Assembly (NCBI GenBank): GCA_016290255.1 | Contig: JAEETG010000133.1 | Coordinates: 1 to 7,256 of the forward strand | DNA from: Clostridia bacterium | GTDB lineage: Bacteria > Bacillota > Clostridia > Christensenellales > UBA1242 | Length of the DNA: 7,256 nt | Reading direction: 5' to 3' | Part shown: one piece after another, positions 1 to 5,549 of the stretch | How positions within the stretch are numbered: position 1 is the stretch's first letter | How the letters are laid out: every line of letters begins with the position of its first letter | The notes under the pieces: generated by a model | What the model saw: only the letters and a program-made list of their open reading frames with translations | Database searches by the model: none | What the model was told of the DNA's origin: nothing | Made by a program: the position numbers and the translations under genes

Positions 1-1
1 G

Positions 2-211
2 AAAACTCTAACTGAGGCAATCAAAAAGGCAAGAGAAGAGTTCAAGAAAGAAGACAAAGAGTCAATCGACAAAGCACTCGAAGAACTCACAAAAGTTAGT
101 GAACCAATCATGACAAAATTATATCAAAACGTAAACCCAGGCAATGCTCAAAACGGAGCACAAGGACCAGAAGTTGAAGTTAAACCAGATGACATTAAAG
201 ATGCAAAATAA
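2..211 (+). CDS. dnaK: Chaperone DnaK (Hsp70), C-terminal end only
   Basis: The reading frame is open from the left edge and ends at TAA 209-211, giving the last 69 codons. The peptide is a charged helical stretch (KKAREEFKKEDKESIDKAL), then PIMTKLYQN, then a low-complexity Asn/Gly/Gln tail. This matches the C-terminal lid and disordered tail of bacterial DnaK, and the identification is firm because dnaJ follows 19 bases later. DnaK is the ATP-driven cytoplasmic Hsp70 that works with DnaJ and GrpE in protein folding. The extreme C-terminus (VEVKPDDIKDAK) is acidic then basic and only loosely resembles the usual acidic tail with an EEV-like core. The ATPase and substrate-binding domains lie outside the window, so the call rests on the tail and on synteny. 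Confidence 0.9.
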   Translation, partial: KTLTEAIKKAREEFKKEDKESIDKALEELTKVSEPIMTKLYQNVNPGNAQNGAQGPEVEVKPDDIKDAK

Positions 212-230
212 AATTAGGAGATAACAAGAG

Positions 231-1364
231 GTGGCAAAAAATTATTATGAAACATTGGGAGTAGACAAAAACGCAAGTGCAGATGAAATTAAGTCTGCAT
301 ACCGTAAACTTGCAAAAAAATATCACCCAGACCTAAACCCAAACAATGAAGAAGCTGCCGCAAAGTTTAAAGAAATAAATGAAGCCTATGAGATTTTGGG
401 CGACAGCCAGAAAAAGGCAAATTATGACCAATATGGAAGTGCTGACCCAAAAGATTTCTTTGGGGGTGCGGGCGCAGGTTCATCACAAGGAGGCTTTTCT
501 GGATTTGGCAACTTTGGTGGCTTTGATGACATATTTAACATGTTTTCCTCTGGTTTTGGGGGCGGAACAGGCAGGTCACAATCTTCTCAAGGCAGCACAC
601 TCACAACATCAATCACACTTACTTTTGAAGAAGCGTGTTTTGGTGTGAAGAAAACCATAAACCTAGTTAGAAACCAAACATGTTCAAAATGTAACGGAAC
701 TGGAGCCAAATCAGGTTCTGCTTATCAAACATGTTCTGATTGTGGAGGAAGCGGACAAGTCCGCTATGCCCAAGACACAATTTTTGGAAGAATGGTCAAT
801 GTTGGCACATGTCAAAAATGTGGCGGAACAGGAAAGATAATCAAAGAAAAATGTGAGGCTTGTTCTGGCAAAGGTAGTATAAGAGCCTCAAGCCCAATCA
901 CAATAAATATTCCTGCGGGAATAGATGACGGGCAGATCATGACTCTTCATGGTTATGGCGATGCTGGTGTTCGTGGTGGTCCAAGTGGTGATCTTCAAGT
1001 TTTGGTTAAAGTTTTGCCTCACTCAATGCTAGAGCGTGATGGTTTTGATGTTCACCTTGAACTTCCTGTGCCATTTGCAACAGCAATTTTGGGTGGAAAA
1101 ATGATTATTCCAAGTTTGGAAGGAAAACTTGAACTCACAATCCCAGCAAACACTCAAACAGGAACTATTCTAAAACTTAAAGGCAAAGGAATAAAACACC
1201 TAAACAGAATGGGCAAAGGAGATATGTTCATCAAAGTTAATGTTGAACTTCCAACAGTTAATGACAAAAAACTCATATCAAAAATCAGAGCTTTTGCAGA
1301 AGAGTTCCAGCAAAAGGATTACAGTGAGTATCAAAAATACCAAGACAAACTTAAAAAACTATAA
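231..1364 (+). CDS. dnaJ: Chaperone protein DnaJ (Hsp40, type I)
   Basis: This is a full-length 377-residue type I DnaJ, the co-chaperone that delivers clients to DnaK and stimulates its ATPase. The J domain covers residues 4-70 with the HPD motif at 32-34. The Gly/Phe-rich linker spans about 77-120 and contains a DIF motif at 100-102. The zinc domain has four CxxCxGxG repeats beginning at Cys151, Cys168, Cys194 and Cys208, so all eight zinc-binding cysteines are present. The C-terminal substrate-binding and dimerisation domains follow from about 225. The start is GTG at 231: AGGAG at 216-220 lies 10 bases upstream and translation gives the canonical MAKNYYETLGV. It is co-transcribed with dnaK and is followed by an intrinsic terminator. 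Nothing is truncated or missing. Confidence 0.98.
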   Translation: MAKNYYETLGVDKNASADEIKSAYRKLAKKYHPDLNPNNEEAAAKFKEINEAYEILGDSQKKANYDQYGSADPKDFFGGAGAGSSQGGFSGFGNFGGFDDIFNMFSSGFGGGTGRSQSSQGSTLTTSITLTFEEACFGVKKTINLVRNQTCSKCNGTGAKSGSAYQTCSDCGGSGQVRYAQDTIFGRMVNVGTCQKCGGTGKIIKEKCEACSGKGSIRASSPITINIPAGIDDGQIMTLHGYGDAGVRGGPSGDLQVLVKVLPHSMLERDGFDVHLELPVPFATAILGGKMIIPSLEGKLELTIPANTQTGTILKLKGKGIKHLNRMGKGDMFIKVNVELPTVNDKKLISKIRAFAEEFQQKDYSEYQKYQDKLKKL

Positions 1365-1372
1365 CAAATTTC

Positions 1373-1399
1373 AAAAAAGTGCTGAAAAGCACTTTTTTT
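1373..1399 (+). terminator. Intrinsic terminator of the dnaK-dnaJ operon
   Basis: A perfect 11-bp stem (1373-1383 with 1388-1398) closes on a GAAA tetraloop, with GTGCT/AGCAC at the top. The lower stem is A-T and runs into a seven-T tract (1393-1399). It starts 8 bases after the dnaJ stop codon and separates the chaperone operon from the next promoter. Confidence 0.93.
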
Positions 1400-1403
1400 G
1401 GTA

Positions 1404-1432
1404 TTGACAACCAAAACAAAATGGCTTATAAT
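1404..1432 (+). promoter_or_regulatory. Perfect-consensus sigma-A promoter for the 108-residue gene
   Basis: TTGACA (1404-1409) and TATAAT (1427-1432) are separated by exactly 17 bases, so both hexamers match the housekeeping consensus in full. A start point near 1439 would give a leader of about 20 bases carrying an AAGGAAGTGA ribosome binding site (1443-1452). It begins 5 bases after the dnaJ terminator. It is the best promoter match in the window. Confidence 0.9.
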
Positions 1433-1459
1433 GCAAAATGAAAAGGAAGTGAACATAAA

Positions 1460-1786
1460 ATGGAAACAAACGAGCAAAACAAAGAATATGAAGAAATATT
1501 GGATGAATTTAGAGCAAGATCTGAAAAGAGTAAAGAAATATCTAAACGAATGAATTCAAAAAAAGTTATTTTAACAACAGTTGTTGGCTCAATGATTGGC
1601 GGAGTGATTGTTGGGGAATATGAAGTTGTTGCACACGGTGCTGAAGCAATTATGCCAGCAATTACTGCTGCTTGTGGCGCTCTTGGTGGTGCTGTTGCTT
1701 CTGGAATTGCAGCCCTTGCAACAAAGGAACAAGCCAAAATTGATAAGCAAATGCTTGATGAGGCTGAAAAAGAAAGGTCAAGATAA
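1460..1786 (+). CDS. Small putative membrane protein of unknown function (108 aa)
   Basis: I do not recognise a family. The protein has a charged, probably helical N-terminus (residues 1-35, rich in Glu and Lys). Hydrophobic stretches follow at about 36-52 (VILTTVVGSMIGGVIVG) and 64-87 (small residues, GALGGAVASGIAALA), and a charged helical tail covers 88-108. The Gly/Ala-spaced second stretch is glycine-zipper-like, which is a packing pattern and does not prove function. There is no cleavable signal peptide. ATG 1460 is chosen because AAGGAAGTGA lies just upstream. The gene has its own consensus promoter and terminator, so it is a self-contained unit between dnaJ and rsmE, where prmA often sits. 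It could be an envelope or holin-like small protein, but nothing proves either. It is very likely a real gene because promoter, ribosome binding site, coding frame and terminator all line up. Confidence 0.85.
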   Translation: METNEQNKEYEEILDEFRARSEKSKEISKRMNSKKVILTTVVGSMIGGVIVGEYEVVAHGAEAIMPAITAACGALGGAVASGIAALATKEQAKIDKQMLDEAEKERSR

Positions 1787-1817
1787 AGAAAGCTTTGAAA
1801 CAGAGTTTTCTTTTTTT
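1786..1817 (+). terminator. Intrinsic terminator after the 108-residue gene
   Basis: A 12-bp stem (1786-1797 with 1801-1812, two G-T wobbles) has a three-A loop and is followed by a T run to 1817. The stem begins on the last base of the gene's TAA stop codon. It closes the single-gene unit immediately before the rsmE promoter. Confidence 0.85.
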
Positions 1818-1818
1818 G

Positions 1819-1847
1819 TTGCTTTTCTGCATGGTTTTTGATATAAT
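1819..1847 (+). promoter_or_regulatory. Extended -10 promoter for the rsmE operon
   Basis: A perfect TATAAT (1842-1847) is preceded by TG at 1839-1840, which forms an extended -10 element. At a 17-base spacer the -35 position reads TTGCTT (1819-1824), a weak match to TTGACA that is compensated by the TGn motif. A start near 1854 would leave a leader of about 18 bases before ATG 1872. Confidence 0.8.
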
Positions 1848-1871
1848 CATTTCCATAAAAGGAAAAAGATA

Positions 1872-2600
1872 ATGGCACGTAGATTTTTTGTTGAAAAAAC
1901 AAACATAAAAGATGATAAGATCAACATCACCGGCAACGAGCATTTGCATCTAACAAAGGTTTTGAGAGCGAAACCTAATGATGAAGTTTTGATAAGTTCA
2001 AATGAGTTTAACTTTGTTTGTGAAATTGAATCCATAGATAAAGCAAAAACAGTGTGCAAAATTTTGTCAAAAGAAAAAATTTGTGACACAGCCCCAAACA
2101 TAACACTTTTTCAAGCCAGCATGAAAGGGGAGCACATGGAATATGCAATCCAAAAAGCAACAGAACTTAATGTGAAAACTTTTGTGCCATTTCTAAGCCA
2201 ATTTGTTGTTGCAAAAATAGACAGCAAAAAAACAGAGCGTTTCCAAAAGATTTCGCAAGAAGCGTGCAAGCAAAGTGGAAGAAAGGCACCAATGAAGATT
2301 TGCGATGTTGTGTCATTTTCTGAGATGCTCAAAATTTTAAAGGATTATGACAAAATAATTTTTGCATATGAAAACAGCAAAGTGCCAGCAAAAGACGCAA
2401 TCTGCGATTTAAAAGAAACAGACAAGATTGCTCTTGTTGTTGGCTCTGAGGGTGGCTTTAGTGAAGATGAAGCCAAAAAGCTTTTGGAGAGTGGAGCAAA
2501 AGAGATAAGCTTGGGAGAAAATATATTAAGAGGAGAAACGGCTGGTCTAGTGATTGCGAGCATTGTTATGTTTAAACTAGATCAGTTTAAAAAGATATGA
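1872..2600 (+). CDS. rsmE: 16S rRNA m3U1498 methyltransferase RsmE
   Basis: RsmE methylates N3 of U1498 in helix 44 of 16S rRNA, using S-adenosylmethionine, in the assembled small subunit. The 242-residue length is normal. Residues 1-70 form the PUA-like RNA-binding domain, with the typical HLTKVLR at 26-32. The SPOUT-type methyltransferase domain follows, with MKGEHMEYAIQKATELNV at 84-101, EACKQSGR at 130-137, the glycine-rich VGSEGGFSEDE at 190-200 and LGENILRGETA at 214-224. The last two build the knotted cofactor-binding site. The start is ATG 1872, 8 bases after the GGA of an AAAGGA box (1858-1863). The stop codon overlaps the mtaB start by four bases (ATGA), so translation of the two genes is probably coupled. 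In relatives prmA usually precedes rsmE, but here the upstream gene is unrelated. Confidence 0.96.
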   Translation: MARRFFVEKTNIKDDKINITGNEHLHLTKVLRAKPNDEVLISSNEFNFVCEIESIDKAKTVCKILSKEKICDTAPNITLFQASMKGEHMEYAIQKATELNVKTFVPFLSQFVVAKIDSKKTERFQKISQEACKQSGRKAPMKICDVVSFSEMLKILKDYDKIIFAYENSKVPAKDAICDLKETDKIALVVGSEGGFSEDEAKKLLESGAKEISLGENILRGETAGLVIASIVMFKLDQFKKI

Positions 2601-3856
2601 AAATAGCATTTTTAACACTTGGTTGCAAGGTTAACCAATATGAGGCGGATAGCCTTGCACAAAGTTTGAGGGAAAGAGGGCACGAAATTGCCCCAAATTT
2701 GGACGAAAGCGTTGACATCGTGTTTCTTTCCACGTGTGCCGTCACAAACGAAGCAGAACGCAAATCTAGGCAAATGATTTCTAAAATAAAAAAAGAATGT
2801 CCAAACGCAAAAATTATGGTTTGCGGTTGCGCAAGCCAACACAATCCAAAAAATTTTGATGGCAAAGATGGAGTTATGTCAATTGTTGGAACAAGCGGAA
2901 AAGAGTGGCTACTTGATATGTTAGACCAAAAGGCTTGTTATGTTATTGATGCGCCATATGACTATGAAGAAATGACTTCACCAAAAAAGCACAGAACAAG
3001 AAGTTACCTAAAAATTCAAGATGGTTGCAACAACTTTTGCTCATATTGCTTAATTCCATATTTGCGTGGAAGAAGCAGAAGCAGGAACTTAGAGTCCATT
3101 GTTGTTGAAGCGTTCAACATGGCAAAAGAAAGCAAAGAAATTGTGATAACAGGAATTGATGTTTCTTCTTGGGGAGAAGACCTAAACTGTGACATAATTT
3201 CACTTGTGGAATCACTAAAAACCATTAGGGCCAGAATTCGTTTTAGTTCAATGGAAGCAAAAATCATCACAAAAGACTTTTTGGAAGCACTCAAAAACAT
3301 GCCAAACTTTTGCCCACACTTTCATTTAAGTATGCAAAGCGGAGCAAACAAAACACTTAAAGATATGAACAGGAAATACACTAAAGAAGAATTTTTAGAC
3401 AAAGTGTTCATGATTAAAAAGGCATTTCCAAATTGCGCAATCACCACTGATCTTATTGTTGGCTTCCCAACAGAAACGGAAGAAGATTTCAAAGAAACAC
3501 TTGAAACAGTGAAGAAAGCCGAATTTGCCGACATGCACATTTTTCCATATTCAAAGCGTGATGGAACAGCTGCAGCAAGATTTAAGATGATTGATGGCGA
3601 AATTGTGAAAGAAAGAATTGAAAGAGTAACACGCCTTAAAAATGAACTTCATCAAAAGTTTTTATCTTCACAAATGGGGCTATATCACGAAGTATTATTG
3701 GAACAAGAAGTAAATGGATATTTGGTTGGCCACAGCCAAAACTTTTCAAAAGTTTATGTCAAAAAAGGTGACCTAAAGCCAAACGACATGGTTGCAGTAA
3801 AAATTGTTGGTCTTTGGGAAGATGGGCTTTTGGGCGAATTTATTCAAAAGTGCTAA
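2597..3856 (+). CDS. mtaB: tRNA t6A37 methylthiotransferase MtaB (radical SAM)
   Basis: MtaB adds a methylthio group to N6-threonylcarbamoyladenosine at position 37 of ANN-decoding tRNAs, giving ms2t6A, which improves codon reading. It uses two iron-sulfur clusters and S-adenosylmethionine. The N-terminal domain supplies the auxiliary cluster cysteines Cys10 (LGCKVNQ), Cys47 (STCAVT) and Cys78 (CGCASQ). The radical SAM triad CxxxCxxC is Cys144, Cys148 and Cys151, followed by IPYLRGRSRSR. Other family blocks are GIDVSSWG (186-193), HFHLSMQSG (241-249) and DLIVGFPTETEEDF (285-298). A TRAM-like RNA-binding segment ends the protein (about 360-419). At 419 residues it is slightly short for the family but complete. 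GCKVNQ with ITGIDVSSWG points to MtaB over MiaB or RimO. There is no clear ribosome binding site, so translation probably depends on the ATGA overlap with rsmE. Confidence 0.94.
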   Translation: MKIAFLTLGCKVNQYEADSLAQSLRERGHEIAPNLDESVDIVFLSTCAVTNEAERKSRQMISKIKKECPNAKIMVCGCASQHNPKNFDGKDGVMSIVGTSGKEWLLDMLDQKACYVIDAPYDYEEMTSPKKHRTRSYLKIQDGCNNFCSYCLIPYLRGRSRSRNLESIVVEAFNMAKESKEIVITGIDVSSWGEDLNCDIISLVESLKTIRARIRFSSMEAKIITKDFLEALKNMPNFCPHFHLSMQSGANKTLKDMNRKYTKEEFLDKVFMIKKAFPNCAITTDLIVGFPTETEEDFKETLETVKKAEFADMHIFPYSKRDGTAAARFKMIDGEIVKERIERVTRLKNELHQKFLSSQMGLYHEVLLEQEVNGYLVGHSQNFSKVYVKKGDLKPNDMVAVKIVGLWEDGLLGEFIQKC

Positions 3857-3860
3857 ATGT

Positions 3861-3865
3861 GGAGG
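3861..3865 (+). promoter_or_regulatory. Ribosome binding site that places the acetyltransferase start at TTG
   Basis: GGAGG at 3861-3865 is the only strong Shine-Dalgarno box at this junction. It lies downstream of the in-frame ATG at 3857-3859, so it cannot serve that codon. It sits 6 bases before an in-frame TTG at 3872-3874, which is an ideal spacing. Confidence 0.8.
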
Positions 3866-3871
3866 TTTGAT

Positions 3872-4438
3872 TTGAAAACAGAATTAGAAAAAATGCTTTC
3901 AGGCGAGTATTATTACACTTGTGATCAAGAAATAGACAAAAATAGGCACAGTTATTCTTCGCTAAAAAACACCACTCAAAAAGAGACAAAAACCTTTCCT
4001 TTCACTTTGGGTATGGGGGTTGGCACAGAAATCTTACAGCCTTTTTATGCCGAATTTGGTTTCATCAAAATTGGAAAGAATTGCTTTATCAACACAAATT
4101 CAACATTTATTGATGGGGGAACAATTGAAATTGGTGATAATGTTTTGCTTGCTCCACATGTTAGGCTCATTTCAGCAACTCATCCAGATGATCCACGAGT
4201 GAGAAGAATGGCTTTGTGCAAAAAAATAACAATAGAAGATAATGTTTGGATTGGAACAGGTGCAACCATTTTGCCAGGCGTTAGGGTTGGCAAGAACAGC
4301 ATTGTTGGGGCAGGAAGCGTTGTCACAAAAGATGTTCCAGAAGGCGTTGTTGTGGTTGGAGTTCCAGCAAAAGAAATTAGAAAAGTTCAATATGATGAAA
4401 AACTTTATGAAGAATATAAAAAAATTATAGGAGAATAA
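3872..4438 (+). CDS. Maltose/galactoside-type O-acetyltransferase (hexapeptide repeat)
   Basis: The protein belongs to the LacA/Maa-type left-handed beta-helix acetyltransferases, trimeric cytoplasmic enzymes that move acetyl groups from acetyl-CoA to sugars or related acceptors. From the preferred TTG start (3872, behind GGAGG) it has 188 residues, the usual length. Starting at ATG 3857 would add five residues (MWRFD) and leave that codon without a ribosome binding site. Residues 1-40 form the N-terminal Mac-type segment (EKMLSGEYYY). Hexapeptide repeats run from about 65 to 165. They include the probable catalytic His104 in SATHPDDPRVRR, NVWIGTGATILPGV (124-137), GAGSVVTKDVP (147-157) and VVGVPAKEIRK (161-171). 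It begins 15 bases after the mtaB stop and ends 2 bases before the HIT gene, so it is part of the operon. Its acceptor cannot be told from sequence, and an acetyltransferase is an unusual member of this operon. Confidence 0.9.
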   Translation: MKTELEKMLSGEYYYTCDQEIDKNRHSYSSLKNTTQKETKTFPFTLGMGVGTEILQPFYAEFGFIKIGKNCFINTNSTFIDGGTIEIGDNVLLAPHVRLISATHPDDPRVRRMALCKKITIEDNVWIGTGATILPGVRVGKNSIVGAGSVVTKDVPEGVVVVGVPAKEIRKVQYDEKLYEEYKKIIGE

Positions 4439-4440
4439 AT

Positions 4441-4782
4441 ATGGAAAATTGCATATTTTGTAAAATATCAAAGGGAGAAATCCCAAGTGAAAAACTATAT
4501 GAAGATGACTTTTTCTTTGTGATAAAAGACATCAACCCAGAGGCAAAATTGCATTATCTTGCAATACCAAAAGAGCATTATGCTCGCCTTGAGGGAGCAA
4601 CCGACAACATGGATGCTGTGAAAAGAATTTTTGAAACTCTTCCAACTCTTGTGCCAAAACTAGGGCTTGAGGGCGGATACAGAATCATCATCAACCAAGG
4701 TGAGAACGCACATCAAGTTGTTCAGCATCTTCACATTCACATTTTGGGCGGACAAGATTTGGGCACAAAAATTGTTGCATAA
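4441..4782 (+). CDS. HIT-family nucleotide-binding protein (HINT-like)
   Basis: The 113-residue protein is a complete HIT-domain protein of the HINT branch, small homodimeric cytoplasmic enzymes that hydrolyse purine nucleoside phosphoramidates and acyl-adenylates. The signature histidine triad is His96, His98 and His100 in QHLHIHILGG (95-104). The N-terminus carries Cys4 and Cys7 in CIFCKI, the zinc-type pair common in bacterial HINT proteins, and PKEHYARL (43-50) is also typical. Asn85 in INQGENAHQ fits the active-site pocket. AGGAG at 4429-4433, inside the end of the acetyltransferase gene, lies 7 bases before ATG 4441. A HIT gene between mtaB and rpsU is a recurring arrangement in Bacillota, so the location supports the call. 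The physiological substrate is unknown, as for most bacterial homologues. Confidence 0.95.
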   Translation: MENCIFCKISKGEIPSEKLYEDDFFFVIKDINPEAKLHYLAIPKEHYARLEGATDNMDAVKRIFETLPTLVPKLGLEGGYRIIINQGENAHQVVQHLHIHILGGQDLGTKIVA

Positions 4783-4826
4783 GTGGCTAAAAATTCAATA
4801 AAACAGCCAAAAAACGCAAAAAAGTG

Positions 4827-4858
4827 TTGACATAACTTTTTCACTGTGATAATATAAT
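4827..4858 (+). promoter_or_regulatory. Probable internal promoter for rpsU
   Basis: A perfect TTGACA lies at 4827-4832, and the AT-rich stretch downstream offers several -10 hexamers. TAATAT at 4850-4855 has the ideal 17-base spacer with four of six matches. The perfect TATAAT at 4853-4858 would need a 20-base spacer. GATAAT at 4848-4853 has a TGn extension but only a 15-base spacer. The exact -10 is unresolved. No terminator separates HIT from rpsU, so rpsU is probably read both from here and from upstream. Confidence 0.65.
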
Positions 4859-4889
4859 AGAAATTGAAAATGGAAGGTGGTGAGAAGAT

Positions 4890-5066
4890 ATGACAATGGT
4901 TGTTGTTGGAAAAGACGAAAGCATTGAAAGCGCATTGAAGCGTTTTAAACGCAAATGTCAAAAAGACGGTATCATCGGCGACCTTCGTAAAAAAGAAGCG
5001 TATGAAAAACCAAGTGTTCAACGCAAGAAAAAGAGCGAAGCAGCAAGAAAGAGAAACCGCAAATAA
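4890..5066 (+). CDS. rpsU: 30S ribosomal protein S21
   Basis: The 58-residue protein is S21, a small basic protein of the 30S subunit that lies near the anti-Shine-Dalgarno end of 16S rRNA and assists initiation. The sequence carries the family core ESIESALKRFKRKCQKDG (10-27), RKKEAYEKPSVQRKKKSE (33-50) and the basic tail AARKRNRK. ATG 4890 is chosen because AAGGTGGTGA (4874-4883) ends 6 bases upstream; a second in-frame ATG at 4896 would sit too far from this box. Five of the seven arginine codons are CGT or CGC, whereas neighbouring genes lean on AGA, as expected of a highly expressed ribosomal gene. It is the last gene of the operon and is followed by a terminator. The yqeY gene that often follows rpsU is not here. 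Confidence 0.96.
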   Translation: MTMVVVGKDESIESALKRFKRKCQKDGIIGDLRKKEAYEKPSVQRKKKSEAARKRNRK

Positions 5067-5073
5067 TAAAAAA

Positions 5074-5104
5074 AGAAAGGGCCAAATGGTCCTTTTTCTT
5101 TTTT
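5074..5104. terminator. Bidirectional intrinsic terminator between convergent genes
   Basis: A 10-bp stem (5074-5083 with 5088-5097, two wobbles) contains AGGGCC/GGTCCT and closes on an AAAT loop. On the plus strand it is followed by a T-rich run to 5104. On the minus strand the A run before the stem (from 5068) becomes the T tract. It can therefore stop both the rpsU transcript and the convergent minus-strand operon, whose stop codon is at 5103-5105. Confidence 0.85.
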
Positions 5105-5540
5105 ATCTTTCAGCTGGCTTTTCGTTTTTAGCGGTTTTTAAAACTTTTTGCTTTGAGTCAATCCTTTTTCCAATTTCCTTTAAGGACTCAAAATAACCAT
5201 CAAATTTTTCTTTTTGCTTTTCAGTGTCTTTTATGTATGGTTGGCATCCAGTTTTAATAACGGCGTATTCATATTTCATAAAATTCCATCTAAAGTTTTT
5301 TTGTAGTGTCCCAAGAATTGGTAATATTTCTTTGTTTTCAATTTCAGTGTTTTCACAAACAAAAGCAATTTTAAGGTCTTTTAACATTTGATTGGTTTCT
5401 TTCTGTTCTTCTTTAGCCTGATCTAAAAGGCTTGGCTGTTTTGAAAGTTTTGCTTCTTCCAAACTAACGCCATATAAAACTTCAAATTTTTCAGATATTT
5501 CATCTAAATATTTTTGCACCTTTTCTTCTTTCTTTTCCAT
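5103..5540 (-). CDS. Charged helical protein of unknown function (145 aa)
   Basis: I do not recognise a family. The protein is rich in Lys and Glu and has no signal peptide or membrane segment, so it is predicted to be cytoplasmic. The pattern suggests mostly helices with heptad-like stretches at about 3-20, 40-58 and 105-135. A more hydrophobic middle (IAFVCENTEIENKEILPILG, 58-77, and FRWNFMKYEYAVIKTG, 83-98) probably forms a folded core. Cysteines are at 62 and 99. AGGAG (minus strand, 5551-5547) lies 6 bases before the ATG at 5540 and overlaps the TAG stop of the upstream gene, so the two genes are one transcript and may be translationally coupled. Being paired with a membrane protein, it might act as its cytoplasmic partner, which is inference only. 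The gene is probably real because it has a good ribosome binding site, operon position and terminator. Confidence 0.8.
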   Translation of the reverse strand: MEKKEEKVQKYLDEISEKFEVLYGVSLEEAKLSKQPSLLDQAKEEQKETNQMLKDLKIAFVCENTEIENKEILPILGTLQKNFRWNFMKYEYAVIKTGCQPYIKDTEKQKEKFDGYFESLKEIGKRIDSKQKVLKTAKNEKPAER

Positions 5541-5549
5541 TTTTCACTC

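Noticed and set aside
1426..1902. 158-codon minus-strand frame covering the 108-residue gene.
   Set aside because: It runs antisense through a promoter, two terminator arms and a gene with its own signals, and it has no ribosome binding site that I could support.
4784..4809. TGGCT/AGCCA inverted repeat after the HIT gene, possible terminator.
   Set aside because: There are only five pairs around a 16-base loop and no T tract follows, so read-through into rpsU is more likely.
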